64,000 nucleotides of DNA, from assembly GCA_028753945.1 (NCBI GenBank), contig JAPNXP010000012.1, positions 2,666,001 to 2,730,000 of the forward strand, read 5' to 3'. Every line of letters starts with the position of its first letter. Position 1 is the stretch's first letter. A model generated the notes under the pieces. That model worked only from the letters and a program-made list of their open reading frames with translations, did no database searches and had not been told where the DNA came from. Below are positions 47,736 to 59,184 of the stretch, in pieces. Position numbers and translations under genes: made by a program. This DNA comes from Hexactinellida sp. DTS-2022 (lineage: Eukaryota; Porifera; Hexactinellida).

Positions 47736-49144
47736 TGGTTCGGTGTAATAGTAGTAAGGCCTTATATAACGAAGGTCACGGAGTATGCTAATTTAATATT
47801 TTTAAGTTAATTTCCCACTATATTTTAGGAAATTACCTAAAAATTTATACTTAAATAATGGATAAAAACAAATTGCAGGCCGTGGCAAGCCAGTTAAATT
47901 GGTGCGGGATTGAGACGTCAAGTTATTTACTTAAAACAGACATGACTCTTTTACTCTCTGAATTTACTCACCTACGGAGTACCAAAGGATTAATCCAGAC
48001 GTATTCAAAGCGCCTTCAGGCGCGAAATTTTGAAAGCAAACTTTTCTAGACGCGCCCAAAATCGAGAGATTCTCCAAATATGTGTGATACAAATTGAGTA
48101 ATTTAGGCGCATGTGAGCGAGCTAAAAAAAAATCTAGGCGCTCATAAAATTTTACATAGAAGAAAGCCTGGCCGCACCTATACCAAGATTGCCGCACCTA
48201 TGGCTGTGCATGACTTAAAAGGAAGTGATATCAAAACTATCCCACTATCGGCACAGATTTTAAATAAATAAGTTAAAAGAATTCGAATTATGTCACTTTA
48301 AGGTTAGAACCGAAATAATTGCCACAGTGCAGAAAAAAGGCGTAATCGGGAAAAATTTCACAAGATTTATTTAGTCAATTAATATTTTGCTCATTATACT
48401 TTAATATCAATGGATGAATCAAATGCAATTTTAATCCATAAAATTGGTACCTAAGACTAATAACATCAATTTCAGGTAAGTCTATTTTTGGAAAAATTAT
48501 GTGCGAATTCAACTTGCTATTCTACATTCATTTTGCTCTTTTGTCTAATTTGAAGTAGTTTGCATGCCATAGAAAACCATACACTTAGAAATTACAAGGA
48601 AACATTTAGATTAGACTGTTTTCGGAAAAAATTTCTAACCAATGTTCGTCGGTTTTTCCAATTTAGGATCTGAATTTTTGCGGTGTGATAAGTGTTGCAT
48701 CTTATGGTTCACTCAATTTGACAAAAAACTGCTCAGTGTGGATTCAATCTATTTATGTTTTATTTGTTTTTTAATTGTTTTTGACCCGCCCAAGGGCGCC
48801 CAAACCAAATTATGCAAATTTACATATGGAGGTGAAAAAATCGGAATGGTTTTTTTTTCCATTGTGAACATTCAACACCATTGACTAATTTCCCTTTAGT
48901 TTACAGCAAACAATTATTTATCATAATTACTATTTCATATCGCTTATATATTTTAACAGATACTAGTGGCTACGGGTTTAAATATTTCAGACGAGTTTAT
49001 GTAAGCATGTATCAAATATATAAGGCCATTTCATTAAAAATTAGCTCGAAATACGTCATTTAAAGAGAATGTGCATGATACATCAGTCCGTATATAGGGT
49101 AATATCGACCCTGTACTTATATAAATGGTTTCAAATCTACAAAG
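47736..49144. other. No gene seen
   Basis: AT-rich intronic DNA. I see short GC patches such as GCGCCTTCAGGCGCG (about 48010) and no terminal repeats or motif-bearing frames. Confidence 0.5.
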
Positions 49145-49269
49145 GTATATAAAGACCTTACAAACTGCGTACAAGACACATTATACATTAATTTACTTAT
49201 GGAAAGCTATCAATAAATGTCAATTAATACTATATAATTACTGAATTATTTGTATTAGCCACCTAGGTA

Positions 49270-49405
49270 CAGTGGCGGCGCGGCTTTTGGGGCCCCGGGT
49301 GATCGACCTTTTTTGGAAGCCTCCGGACCCCTACCTAAATTCTTTGTAATCGGTTGAGGGGCCAGCGGATGAATCACCCGCGGGGTGCGGCCGTGCCGCC
49401 CATGA
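49270..49405. mobile_element. 136-bp GC-rich hAT-like MITE
   Basis: It begins CAGTGGCGGCGCGGC and ends GCCGTGCCGCCCATGA, flanked by CTAGGTA (49263-49269 and 49406-49412). GC-rich interior with CGGGTGATC and GATGAATCACCCG pairing. A non-coding 75-residue frame crosses it. Confidence 0.75.
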
Positions 49406-49629
49406 CTAGGTATATTTAACTTTTTCTTGTTTCCATAAAAAATCTTAACATAAGGTAGAGTAGCAATTGCAGTGTCATACATACTACATAGGGCGTATCC
49501 TCAACTTAAAGATTGGTATTATGTATTATGAGTTATCATAGGTAGGGCCTTTTGGGACAATTTTGATTATGTTTAATAGAAAATACTCATTCTGTGTAAA
49601 TTATTGGCAGAACAATGGCTCTACCAAAC

Positions 49630-50968
49630 CAGGGACTTCTTTAATATAGGGACTGTAAACTTCGTTTTACGGTAAAATTAGCGTAGGCCAAAAACAGTAT
49701 TGTTACTTATTGATATCCCGTAATCCGCTAATGCTAGACACAGGAAATGTATTATTGTCGTATAGGAAGTCATATTTTGGGAGTCCAACGGTAATATTGG
49801 TTTATCGAAAATATCTGTGGAATTTAAGTTATGCGATTTTCACACCTTTCCATATATGGTAATATTGTTAAATCTCGAGATTAGTTAGTTTTATACATAT
49901 GAAATTTATTATTGGCGAATGGGAAATGGGAATTCATATTTAGGGACTCAGTAGATCACATTGATTAACCTAAGACGTTCCCCTTAGCCTATATTATTAT
50001 TTTGGCACTCTCCACAGGAGGATTGCCCCGAACCTGTTTGTAGTTTAGCTAATTCTTACCTATCAGATATCTGTCATTATGTTGTTTATTAAAAAATCTT
50101 GATAAGTTTCTTTCAAATCTATATTTAAATCAATGTTGTCAAATAAAATGCATTAAGTGGTGATGAGAAATGGATTTAGGATTACATATTCTGATAAAAT
50201 TCAAAAAGATTTAATACTTTATACATGAATTTCCCAATAACTCTACTGTTATTCAACAGACCGGCTAACTGGTTAATAAAATCTCTAACCGTTAACCGAT
50301 GTCAGCAACGGTTAACCGGTTAACCGAATCCAGCCTTGTTGTTTTTAATAAACAACATAATGACAGATATATCTGATAGGTAAGAATTAGCTAAACTACA
50401 AAACAGGGTCGGGCAATCCTCCTGTGGAGAGTGCCAAAATAATAATATAGGCTAAGGAGAACGTCTTAGGTAAATCAATGTGATCTACTGAGTCCCTAAA
50501 TATGAATTCCCATTTCCCATTCGCCAATAATAAATTTCATATGTATAAAACTAACTAATCTCGAGATTTTAACAATATTACCATATATGGAAAGGTGTGA
50601 AAATCGCAAAACTTAAATTCCACAGATATTTTCGATAAACCAATATGACCGTTGGACTCCCAAAATATGATTTCCTGTACGAAAATTATACATTTCATAT
50701 GTATAAAGTTAAGTAATCCCGAGATTTTAACAATATTACCATATATGGAAGGGTGTGAAAATGGCATAACTTACATACCACAAATATTTTCGATAAACCA
50801 ATATGACCGTTGGACTCCCAAAATATGACTTCCTATACGAAAATTATACATTTCCAGTGTCTAGCATTAGCGGATTACGGGATATCAATAAGTAACAATA
50901 TTGTTTTAGGCCTACGCTAATTTTACCGTAAAACGAAGTTTACAGTCCCTATATTAAAGAAGTCCCGG
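49630..50968. mobile_element. 1.34-kb hAT-like foldback element
   Basis: Two long arms, 49630-50130 and 50346-50968, are inverted copies. The ends are CAGGGACTTCTTTAATATAG and CTATATTAAAGAAGTCCCGG. ACCAAAC lies on both sides (49623-49629 and 50969-50975; ACCAAACC if the terminal base is counted). The right arm has two 157-bp units and the left arm one. The spacer contains AACGGTTAACCGGTTAACCG. No coding capacity. Confidence 0.8.
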
Positions 50969-50975
50969 ACCAAAC

Positions 50976-51590
50976 CTACCGAAGCCTACGCACATGATAA
51001 ATGATCAATTATATAAATTAATTATTTGATAAATATTTGATTATTATTGACCCCATATTAAAAATATTAAAAATAAATGAACGATGATGTCATTTTCACA
51101 TATTTCAAGATGAGTTACAAAAAAATTAACAATATTTTGTATTCTACTTAGTCGATTTCCTATCTGTACGAATGCGACTTTTATGCGTACCACTATCGTA
51201 AATACCAATTACCCCTAAATCGCCATTTTGCCACACAGTGAATTGCTTATATATAATCTTTGGAAATATCCACCAACAGAAACATTAAGAATTATTTGTT
51301 TTGTATTCCAACTATGTATAACAAACATACATCTGTATCAAACCCTGCATAAGTGATCATCATTTCGCAGAATAATATTTGTTAGCATTTTTGCAGAGTA
51401 AACTAGACAGATCAGGGTTTGATAAAGAAATTTTTCCGAGGGAGGGGGAAACTTTCCTAGAAACAGACTGTTCTCTTGGATAAAGGAGCAGCATATACAT
51501 GTATAGGCCAAAATTAATGTATTTAGTAGGCATAATCAATCTATGCTTTAATCCTGTTTATATTAGCAATTAATTATCCTTTATTTTTAA
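50976..51590. other. No gene seen
   Basis: AT-rich intronic DNA between the hAT-like foldback and the Helitron-like repeat. No repeats or motifs recognised. Confidence 0.5.
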
Positions 51591-51999
51591 CTAGCGCGCT
51601 TCGCTTGATGGGTCGCTTCGCGGCAGAACACATCACACAACAACCGCTTCGCGGTTGGTGTGTGGTTTATATACTCCTAATAATGATTATGAAGCATAAA
51701 TAGGCCTAAATAGTCAAATTTAACAATGTGAAATTTTAGTGATTACGTCATCATTCGATAATGAGTATGCATATTGGTGATCTGGTGTGACCAATTTGTC
51801 CGCATTATTAATGTACATGTCCCACAGCCTACTTAACTATAGCCTATTCACGGTATTTAACCATGGATTACTTCAAGTCTTAAGTGCAAAATACAAGCTG
51901 TATAGCATATCTATATTTTTAGCTGAAATTTAATGGAGTGTAATGAATATTAATACAATAGAGGTGGAAAATTGTGATAGTTCTCTATCTTACTACAAA

Positions 52000-54900
52000 C
52001 TAACATGTATAAGAATAAAAATACAAACTAAAATGGATATTATTCAGATTGTAATTTTTGTAGTTTTCTCTTGATCCACAGTGATATTTTTCTAAGCTCC
52101 TTTTAGAATTCATATTGCGGACCTTATTCTTTAGTAAACAGTTGCTAGCGGCAGAGAGTATTTTGTTTAAATAAAAAAGTAAAGGTGTGTGAGAACTAGG
52201 GCAGTTAGATCTCCAGAAATCAAAACTCTCAAACTCTATCCTCGAAATTGAGAGTTGAATAAGTATAGTTTTGCTGGTACTAGCAACAAATTGTCTCATT
52301 AAGCAACTGTTCTGTTCAATTCTATAAAGGATCTTCCATAGTGCTGTGACTGCATTTAAAACTTCATCAGAAGGATATTTAAGTCCTCCTCGGTCTGCTA
52401 AGTGAATTAAGATCAAGTCAGATTTTTATCAGGTTCCATGTCACACGAGAAAGTTCCAACAAATTCCTTTAGCGAAGTCTCAAATTTGCTGTCTTGAGCT
52501 CGGTATATTTTTAAGATGTTAGAAAGTTTAATTCTACTTTCACTCTCAAGAAGTACTTTCACTCTCAAGAGGTAGTAATTACAACCGGATTAATCTGTAA
52601 ACACCAAAGTGTTTTTCTAGAGAATCGTTTTGTAGAAATCCTGTTAGAACAAAAGAAAATCCACAGTCATCACTGGTTAAATAGTTGACAATTTTTGGTA
52701 TAACTTGACAGGTGTGAATTAAGCTGGTAAAAGTTTGTGAGCTAAGTTTACCTGCTCTACCGCTACAACTAAAGGTCTTCCAATCCTGAAGCCAAGAAAC
52801 CAACTTGGAAAAAAACACAAAATCATCTTGAAGCTTGAAAACCTTTAAATCAGGATCACGTAAGCGAATATCTTTGCCTGGACTATGTATGTTACACATC
52901 TTCCAAAATCTGGTTATGAGAGAAATGAATTGATAGGTTTGGTTGGAAATACAATTCTTTTCTTTATACAACAATACTACATTGTATGTTGACTGATCCC
53001 AAACCGCAAGAGCCAAAGGTACACTTTGTCTTTCAAGAACTGATGGCCAAACAACTTTGGATGTTAATTTATGAGCGATCTTAGCGTTTGAATATTGTTC
53101 GGACTTGTAAATTTTTCTGAGATCCTTGAATGAAGCGTTTGAAAGGTGATAAGGAAAAGTTTCACTAAGGTAATGATCAATTGATGGAAAGGCAAATGTT
53201 ATATTGGTATCCTTTTGATTTATCCAATTATTTCGGATACACTTCACGATATGAACTGGATCAAACATCAAAAAATAGATCTAGTAGGGTCTGATGGGTT
53301 TGGACAAGTTAGTTGTAAACTTGTACTACCAGCTAAAGACTTGAATAAGCTCACGTTTAGTTGATAATCGTCTGTACAAATAACTATTACTTTAAGGTCA
53401 CACTTCTCGATGTCAATAATAACTTGCCTTACTATTGGAAGCAAGTCAGAAGATTAGCATTGCAACCAGGGTTGTTTGATTTAAATCATTGATTTAAATC
53501 ATGATTTAAATCAAAAATCTGATTTTAATAAAGAAGTCTGATTTAAATCAGATTTTTTATGTCTAATGTTTTTTGCGGAAAAAAAAAGAAAAACATTGAT
53601 AATGAGTCAAATTACATTGATAATGAGTCATTAACAATGTAATTAATCTATTAGCCAAATAATATACGCCAGTGTGATATAGATAGCAAAAAAAACAATT
53701 AAAATCAAAATTCTGATTTAAATAAAAAAATCTGATTTTTTTGATTTTTTTAAAAAAATGATGATTTTTATCAACCCTGAAATTTGGAACATGGAAGGAG
53801 TCTCACAATTTCTGACCACTTTGTGAAAAGGCTTGTAACTTGAAAAGTTAAACAGTCTTAGCTGGATCAAATTCAGAAGAATTGTTGTTTTCTGGATTTG
53901 TTGAATCAGTTTTGACAAAAGAGGAACCAAAGATTTTACCTCCTTTATAAGTGTAGTCTGACCTTACGTGAATTTCGTCCAACTGTAGGAGGACATGTTT
54001 CTTGAATTTGTTGAAGTCTTGGGATGCAACCTTCAGGTAATCAATAAAATTTGTGTCCAAGCCAATGTTCGAATACAGCCTCCGGAGAGTGGATGGAGGA
54101 GGCAGAGAGAGAGATTCTAATGATTGCAAATAACGATAGCAACCTGAAGAGATTAGTTGGGCTTTGAGAGATAGAACCAAGGTTAAGACATTATATCGAC
54201 GGTTATTCTTTGAAACCTTCAAATTTTCAAGTTGGCACAGGATAAACTGTAGCTGATTGAAGATGCCCTGGAATTTTTTTCCTTCTTCACAGGCTGTCAA
54301 CTTCTCTATGGTAGATCTAACCGAACAAATAGCCTTATTGATACCAATCTCAATATCATCTCGTTGATATGTATCAAGCTCTTGAGTTAACTGAGAAATT
54401 TGACGAATATCAGTTATAGAAGTGATTTTGGTTGGAATATCAACTTGATCTAGAAACATCTCACATGCAATGTATCGTTAATACAGATCTGGTGAGACAT
54501 AATCAATAACGGGCCAGATTGAATCTTGTTGAATATATGCAAGGTAGTTTGGCTTGAGCGAATATAGATCCATTTTTCTGATAGATTTAGTGCCGAATAC
54601 TTCAGCTCGATTTCATCAATATCAGAAACTGAAAAGCTGTCATTTTCCTTTTTATAATCCGCACGACTCAACTCAAGAGCTTGATGAAAATGCCGGATAT
54701 CAATTTCACCTCGGTTATAAACGTTCTGGGTGTTCAGAAGATCCTTGTAGATATGAATGAAGGGCAATTAGGAAGATTGAAGGGTTTAGCATTTTTCCGA
54801 AGACCAGGTTTTCTGGAAACTTTCTTCACTGTACCGTCACCCTGGGGAATATCGAAGTGAAGTAGTGTATCCTCGTCACAGAAATGTCTCGCACAGATTA

Positions 54901-55066
54901 AGACTCTCGCCAATTTCAATGCATCATCTCTATGGAGAAACATTCGACATTCATCTTGTATTTCTTTGGACCAATGATTCAACATTTCAAACACTGGAAC
55001 GTAATGAGTGCCGTCGTAATTGGAGCAGCAGTTGGCTACACAGTCTACACTACACCAATTTGGCAT
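52000..55066 (-). pseudogene. P-element transposase with THAP domain, frameshifted
   Basis: Met at 55066 begins a THAP domain: CSVDCVANC, YVPVFEM, W in HWSKEIQDEC and CARHF. It continues with a basic linker (VSRKPGLRKNAKP). Frames at 54450-54767 and 53848-54459 carry the coiled-coil-like middle and the first catalytic Asp (LLQLDEIHVRSDY). The frame at 52579-53271 carries FDPVHIVKCIRNNW, QSVPLALAVWD and FLQNDSLEKHFGVYR, and 52000-52416 the C-terminal part (RGGLKYPSDEVL). A MITE-like AT-rich insert (53467-53779) and frameshifts break the gene. The domain order is the same as in P1 and P3. Confidence 0.85.
53467..53779. mobile_element. GATTTAAATC-rich MITE inside P4
   Basis: It begins CAGGGTTGTTTGATTTAAAT and ends TTTTTATCAACCCTG. 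The outer 8-10 bases are inverted repeats of CAGGGTTG type, common in hAT-like MITEs. The interior is dominated by the palindrome GATTTAAATC. No matching duplication seen. Confidence 0.65.
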
Positions 55067-55544
55067 ATTGCTAAGGAAAATGTACGTGTGGATGAATAAA
55101 TTGGGAATTAGGAAGAAAATGTATGAAATATTGTAGGGATTCTAGGGAATACACTACAACAATGATGTTATCCTATATTATAAATTGCATTTTATCGTAG
55201 TCAAATTAATTTCAAACATTATGGTTTATTTATAAAATAGACTTGAAGTAATCCATGGTGAGGTAAAATTCCTACCGTGAATAGGCTATAGTTACGTAGG
55301 CTGTGTACATGTCCTATCAAATTTTCAGATTTTATATCTCTTAGAGGGCTCGAATTATGTGCGATTAAGTGAATTTTCAGGGTTCTCGAAATGTGACAAT
55401 GACGTCATAACTTGTCGAGGTGTGAGAAATTTTGAGTGGAAACCCCAACTTGTTGGCGGGTGCCAAAAGTTACCCCTATATGCCAAAAATCACATTTGGA
55501 AACCGTCCACTTTCTTCAATCAACTCGTAACATACAAACAAATA

Positions 55545-55890
55545 CAGTACACCCTCGCTAATCCGAACCCTCGCTAATCCGAACCCCACTAATCCGAACC
55601 CTAGCTAATCCGAACAGGAGAAACCAAAATATTATTCTAATAAATGTGGGAAAAATCGTAAATTGCAATGGAACTATAAAAAAATAAGTCTCAGGAAAGT
55701 ATTTTAAGGAGTACACTGATGTTTAGTGCGGATTAACAAGGTTTGTACAAGTTTGGATCGGATTATCGAGATTCTCATTTATAGATGCCCATAGAAAATG
55801 CATTAGTTCACTAATCCGAACGAATTCACTAATCGGAACAGAAGAATTTTGAATCGGATCACCTCTGTTCGGATTAGCGAGGGTGTACAG
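55545..55890. mobile_element. pogo-like MITE (CAGTACACCCTCGCTAATCC)
   Basis: It begins CAGTACACCCTCGCTAATCC and ends GGATTAGCGAGGGTGTACAG between TA dinucleotides. CTAATCCGAACC motifs repeat inside. It lies about 70 bp inside the PIGK intron, next to the exon 1 splice donor, separated from it by a TA microsatellite. Confidence 0.85.
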
Positions 55891-55916
55891 TATATATATA
55901 TATATATATATATATA
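55891..55916. repeat. TA microsatellite
   Basis: About 12 TA units next to the MITE border, within 45 bp of the PIGK exon 1 donor. Confidence 0.9.
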
Positions 55917-55960
55917 CCCACCCACCCAGGCTTGTGTTTTAATAGTATAGAATAATATAC

Positions 55961-56290
55961 CTCAACATTTGGCGGGAAAAGATCAATCCTTTTACTTTGT
56001 TGACCATAAATGCTAGGTGTGTATTGATTTCTTGAATTGCATGCAATATCATCAGCTAGCATTAAAATTATATGACTATCAGGGATTCCCAGACGTTTGA
56101 TACTTCGATAGACTGAAAGAGTATTAGAAAAGTGACGATAATTAAACCAATAACGGGATGTAGAAATTAGCAAAGCCCAATTATTTTTGAAGGTGGGAAA
56201 ACTGTCGATAAAATTACAAGAAAATAGAAGAGAAAACGAAAAGAAGAAATTGAAAACTAGAAAATTAAATTGCATTGCTAAATTACACAA
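55961..56290 (-). CDS. GPI-anchor transamidase catalytic subunit, exon 1
   Basis: First coding exon. Two in-frame starts are possible, Met at 56290 and Met at 56275. Either is followed by a hydrophobic stretch ([18 protein letters not shown]), a good signal peptide for entry into the ER. The mature part starts near [18 protein letters not shown] and continues through [20 protein letters not shown] and [13 protein letters not shown], the highly conserved N-terminal block of PIGK/GPI8. The exon ends PNVE before a GTATAT donor at 55960. The next exon (22222-22790) resumes in the same phase at VDYKGCEVSVENF, as expected for the family. Frame is intact. No upstream exon or promoter element could be identified with confidence. 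Confidence 0.94.
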
Positions 56291-56400
56291 TATAAATAAG
56301 TAATCATTAGGTGGGGCATTTCGTCAGAAATCGAACAATGCCCAGCGGAACATAATTTTCACTCTACCTTACATGTTTACCTTACAATTTGCTAAATATA

Positions 56401-56594
56401 GCAGGGCTTTTCATGAATTTTGTCACGAGTCATTTAACTCGTGACAAAATTCAGTGACTCGTGTCACCGAGTCAATTGACTCGTGAAAAAATTCAGTGAC
56501 TCGAGTTACCAAGTCAATTGACTCGTGACAAAATTCTGTGACTCGAGTCACCGAGTCTAACTCGATGAGTCGTGGTGACTCGCGAAAAGCCCTA
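56401..56594. mobile_element. ACTCG-repeat MITE
   Basis: It begins CAGGGCTTTTCATGAATTTT and ends GACTCGCGAAAAGCCCT. The interior has about three units of roughly 60 bp with GTCACGAGT, TCAATTGACTCGTGA and CAGTGACTCGAGTCACCGAG, many of them palindromic. It lies about 110 bp upstream of the PIGK start, so it may sit in the promoter or 5' UTR. CAGGG ends suggest hAT. Confidence 0.65.
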
Positions 56595-57362
56595 AATAAT
56601 AGCAATCAATTACTATTAGTTTGCAAGATATGGCCCATCTATTTTGACGAAATTATATGATCGGACGCAAATTATTCATTCACAAAAATTAATCACAATA
56701 TCTGGGCTAAACGTCTTAAAAGTGGCCAAAGACACTTGACGTCCACTTTATTGTGGCAATAGGAAATTAATATTTTGATCCTACTGAAAACTCAAAATAA
56801 ATTATAGTGTCTTTGGACAGTGCCCTATAATATATAGCTGCTCTGAAGATTTCAGGTCAATCTGACCACTAGTTCTCCTGTAGCGACCTTTTTAAAGTTT
56901 TAAAGTCTTGGTCATCTTGAAAGGTCAGTTTTTCAGAGCTCCGAAATTTCTATGGAGTATAACTGTCTTTTTTGCTAGCAATAACGTTGGAATAAATACT
57001 GGAGCATGTTAACGGAGTTTCCCCGGACGAAATCAGCCTTTTCTATGGCTACAATCCAGAGCTTAGGTATAATTTTCACTAATCCCCAAAAATGAAGAAT
57101 AAATTGAGCAACTAGATCTATGAAATTGATTGAAGCCTGTATTTAATTGATTTATTGGGATATTTTTAGAATTACGTTTTAGAGCTTCATAGGGGGTAAC
57201 ATAGTTTCAATCAATATGGATTCATAATCAATTTATTTTACTAACTTCAGTAATGCCTATACAACTAGTTTAGAGTATACTGAAATTTGTTAGATAGCTC
57301 ACTTATCAATTCAAATATCTGCAGGGGTATTTTATTTATTTTATCAAATTTACCTGAAATAC
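56595..57362. other. No gene seen
   Basis: AT-rich DNA upstream of PIGK. No conserved frame or paired ends recognised. Confidence 0.5.
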
Positions 57363-57369
57363 CATGGAT

Positions 57370-58437
57370 CATGACCTTCGATATATAAGGCCTGAGTGCT
57401 AAGCGAAAATTTGTGTACCATGGATTACTTAAAGTGCATTGAAAAATGGAGAATTGTTCTTTATTCCAATAATTAGCAATGATAGAGCTGAAAAGTGTAT
57501 TATAACTATATAGGAATATGGTACCCAGGTATACATAGCACTCTCCAGAATTGTGATATGTCATCATCTGATGACGTTATGGTAATTTTGGTTGCGAATT
57601 ATCTTGTTTTTCTAGCATACTTTTAACATAGTTAAACGCGTTATAAATGTTCAAAATTGGAACATGGTTATACCCATAACTAGTTGAAAAAAATATATCG
57701 AAATTATAAATGGAATGTTGACACATTCCTCGGTTGCCATGGAAATGTATATTTCCTAAAATGTGTCATAACTCAAAAACTATGAATGTTATGTAAACTA
57801 GGCTGGTACTGATCTGTCCGGAATAGGTAACTTCCTATTCATTGATAATACATTTTATATGCCTAACTTCAATAACTTTTGAGATCATGACATAATTAAC
57901 ACTTAATTCATTATTAGGTAATGACTCACTATCTCAAAGATGATTGAAGTTAGGCATATAAAATGTATTATCAATGAATAGGAAGTTACCTATTCCGGAC
58001 AGATCAGTACAAGCCTAGTTTACATAACATTCATAGTATTTGAGTTATGACACATTTTAGGAAATATACATTTCCATGGCAACCGAGGAATGTGTCAACA
58101 TTCCATTTATAATTTCGATATATTTTTTTCAACTAGTTATGGGTATAACCATGTTCCAATTTTGAACATTTATAACGCGTTTAACTATGTTAAAAGTATG
58201 CTAGAAAAACAAGATAATTCGCAACCAAAATTACCATAACGTCATCAGATGATGACATATCACAATTCTGGAGAGTGCTATGTATACCTGGGTACCATAT
58301 TCCTATATAGTTATAATACACTTTTCAGCTCTATCATTGCTAATTATTGGGATAAAGAACAATTCTCCATTTTTCAATGCACTTTAAGTAATCCATGGTT
58401 CAAACCAGCACTCAGGCCTTATATATCGAAGGTCACG
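57370..58437. mobile_element. Palindromic foldback MITE of the P superfamily (copy 2)
   Basis: A 1,068-bp near-perfect palindrome from CATGACCTTCGATATATAAG to its complement, flanked by CATGGAT (57363-57369 and 58438-58444). Arms of about 510 bp surround a 40-50 bp spacer near 57890-57935. The core is the same as 10904-11908, but the outer 90 bases differ. They include CCATGGATTACTTAAAGTGC, like the subterminal part of P4. The arms contain GTCATCATCTGATGAC. Mirror-image open frames on the two strands are artefacts of the palindrome. Confidence 0.88.
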
Positions 58438-58444
58438 CATGGAT

Positions 58445-59180
58445 ATATTCTCTAATTCAACTTTAAACAAGCACCGCCGAGTGTAAAGTTTGAAATTTAG
58501 GATTCGTAGTGACTGATCTGTTCAAAAACACTATAACGGTGTCCACTGACAGGTATTTTTGATTAATGAAAGGATTATGGAATTGCGCTGATGCATCATA
58601 AATTGTAGTATTGCTTCAACTCCTTAGAAGTATTACTTAGAAGTTATAAATAGACTTCTAGAACAAATTATTTTGGCTAAGTATAGATACTTTCAATATA
58701 GTGTATAGAGCGCATATCCTGTATAACATAGTTTTTATGTATTCGTAAACTTGCTTATACTTGTTCTAGAATGTTCTAATTCACAACAGATCTACTATTA
58801 GTTCTAAGGTAAAAATAGCTTTAGCCCAAAATTTTGTTTTCAACTTTTGAGAGCCAATAATTATTTTTGAAGCCTCCGACAAGGGAAATAGTTGAAATTA
58901 CCTCGTTATTAGCATTGTTGGTCAATTATCTTTATGTTTATTGCTAATTAATGAAATTCCGAGGTAATAGATCTAACAGGTTAGTAACATAGATTGTATA
59001 AAAAAAATATCAAGCCTTAATCTCTGGTATTTATCTCAAAATGTACGCTATTTAGTCCGGCATCTTGTCAATCCAAATATTCGTAGAAAAATGGTAGAGG
59101 GGTTGCATTCTTGTGGAAAATTGTTTTATACCTTATAAAACTTTACCTTCATACATGAAATGGATAATTGATATTACTAG
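58445..59180. other. No gene seen
   Basis: AT-rich DNA without recognisable repeats or coding motifs. Confidence 0.5.
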
Positions 59181-59184
59181 GAAT

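Larger units (their letters stand above)
51823..55305 (-). mobile_element. P-superfamily transposon (copy P4)
   Basis: A 3,483-bp element from CACAGCCTACTTAACTATAG to ATAGTTACGTAGGCTGTG, flanked by TACATGTCC on both sides (51814-51822 and 55306-55314). TIRs pair through CCATGGATTACTTCAAGTCT, about 70 bases with small gaps. That inner motif also occurs in the palindromic MITE at 57370-58437. The 9-bp match is longer than in the other copies; one or two bases may be chance. Confidence 0.88.
51591..55544 (-). mobile_element. Helitron-like repeat split by a P element (copy 2)
   Basis: Its own DNA is 51591-51822 and about 55315-55544. On the minus strand it ends GAAGCGCGCTAG followed by TT. A hairpin of ACAACCGC, TTCG, CGGTTGGTGTG lies about 45 bases inside. 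It shares AATAGGCCTAAATAGTCAAA and ATGACGTCATAACTTGTC with copy 1 (19813-20345). The exact 5' limit is unclear. Confidence 0.5.
22791..55960 (-). other. 33,170-bp PIGK intron
   Basis: It is bounded by a GTATAT donor at 55960 and a TATTTAG acceptor at 22791. The exons on either side encode adjacent parts of one protein. Nearly all recognisable content is transposon DNA: two P elements, one Ginger1, two hAT genes, a hAT-like foldback and many MITEs. Expansion by insertion is the simple explanation. An assembly join inside the intron cannot be excluded from sequence alone. Confidence 0.88.

Noticed and set aside
57265..58455. Two mirrored ORFs sharing MMTYHNSGECYVYLG
   Set aside because: They are the same sequence read from opposite arms of a palindromic MITE.
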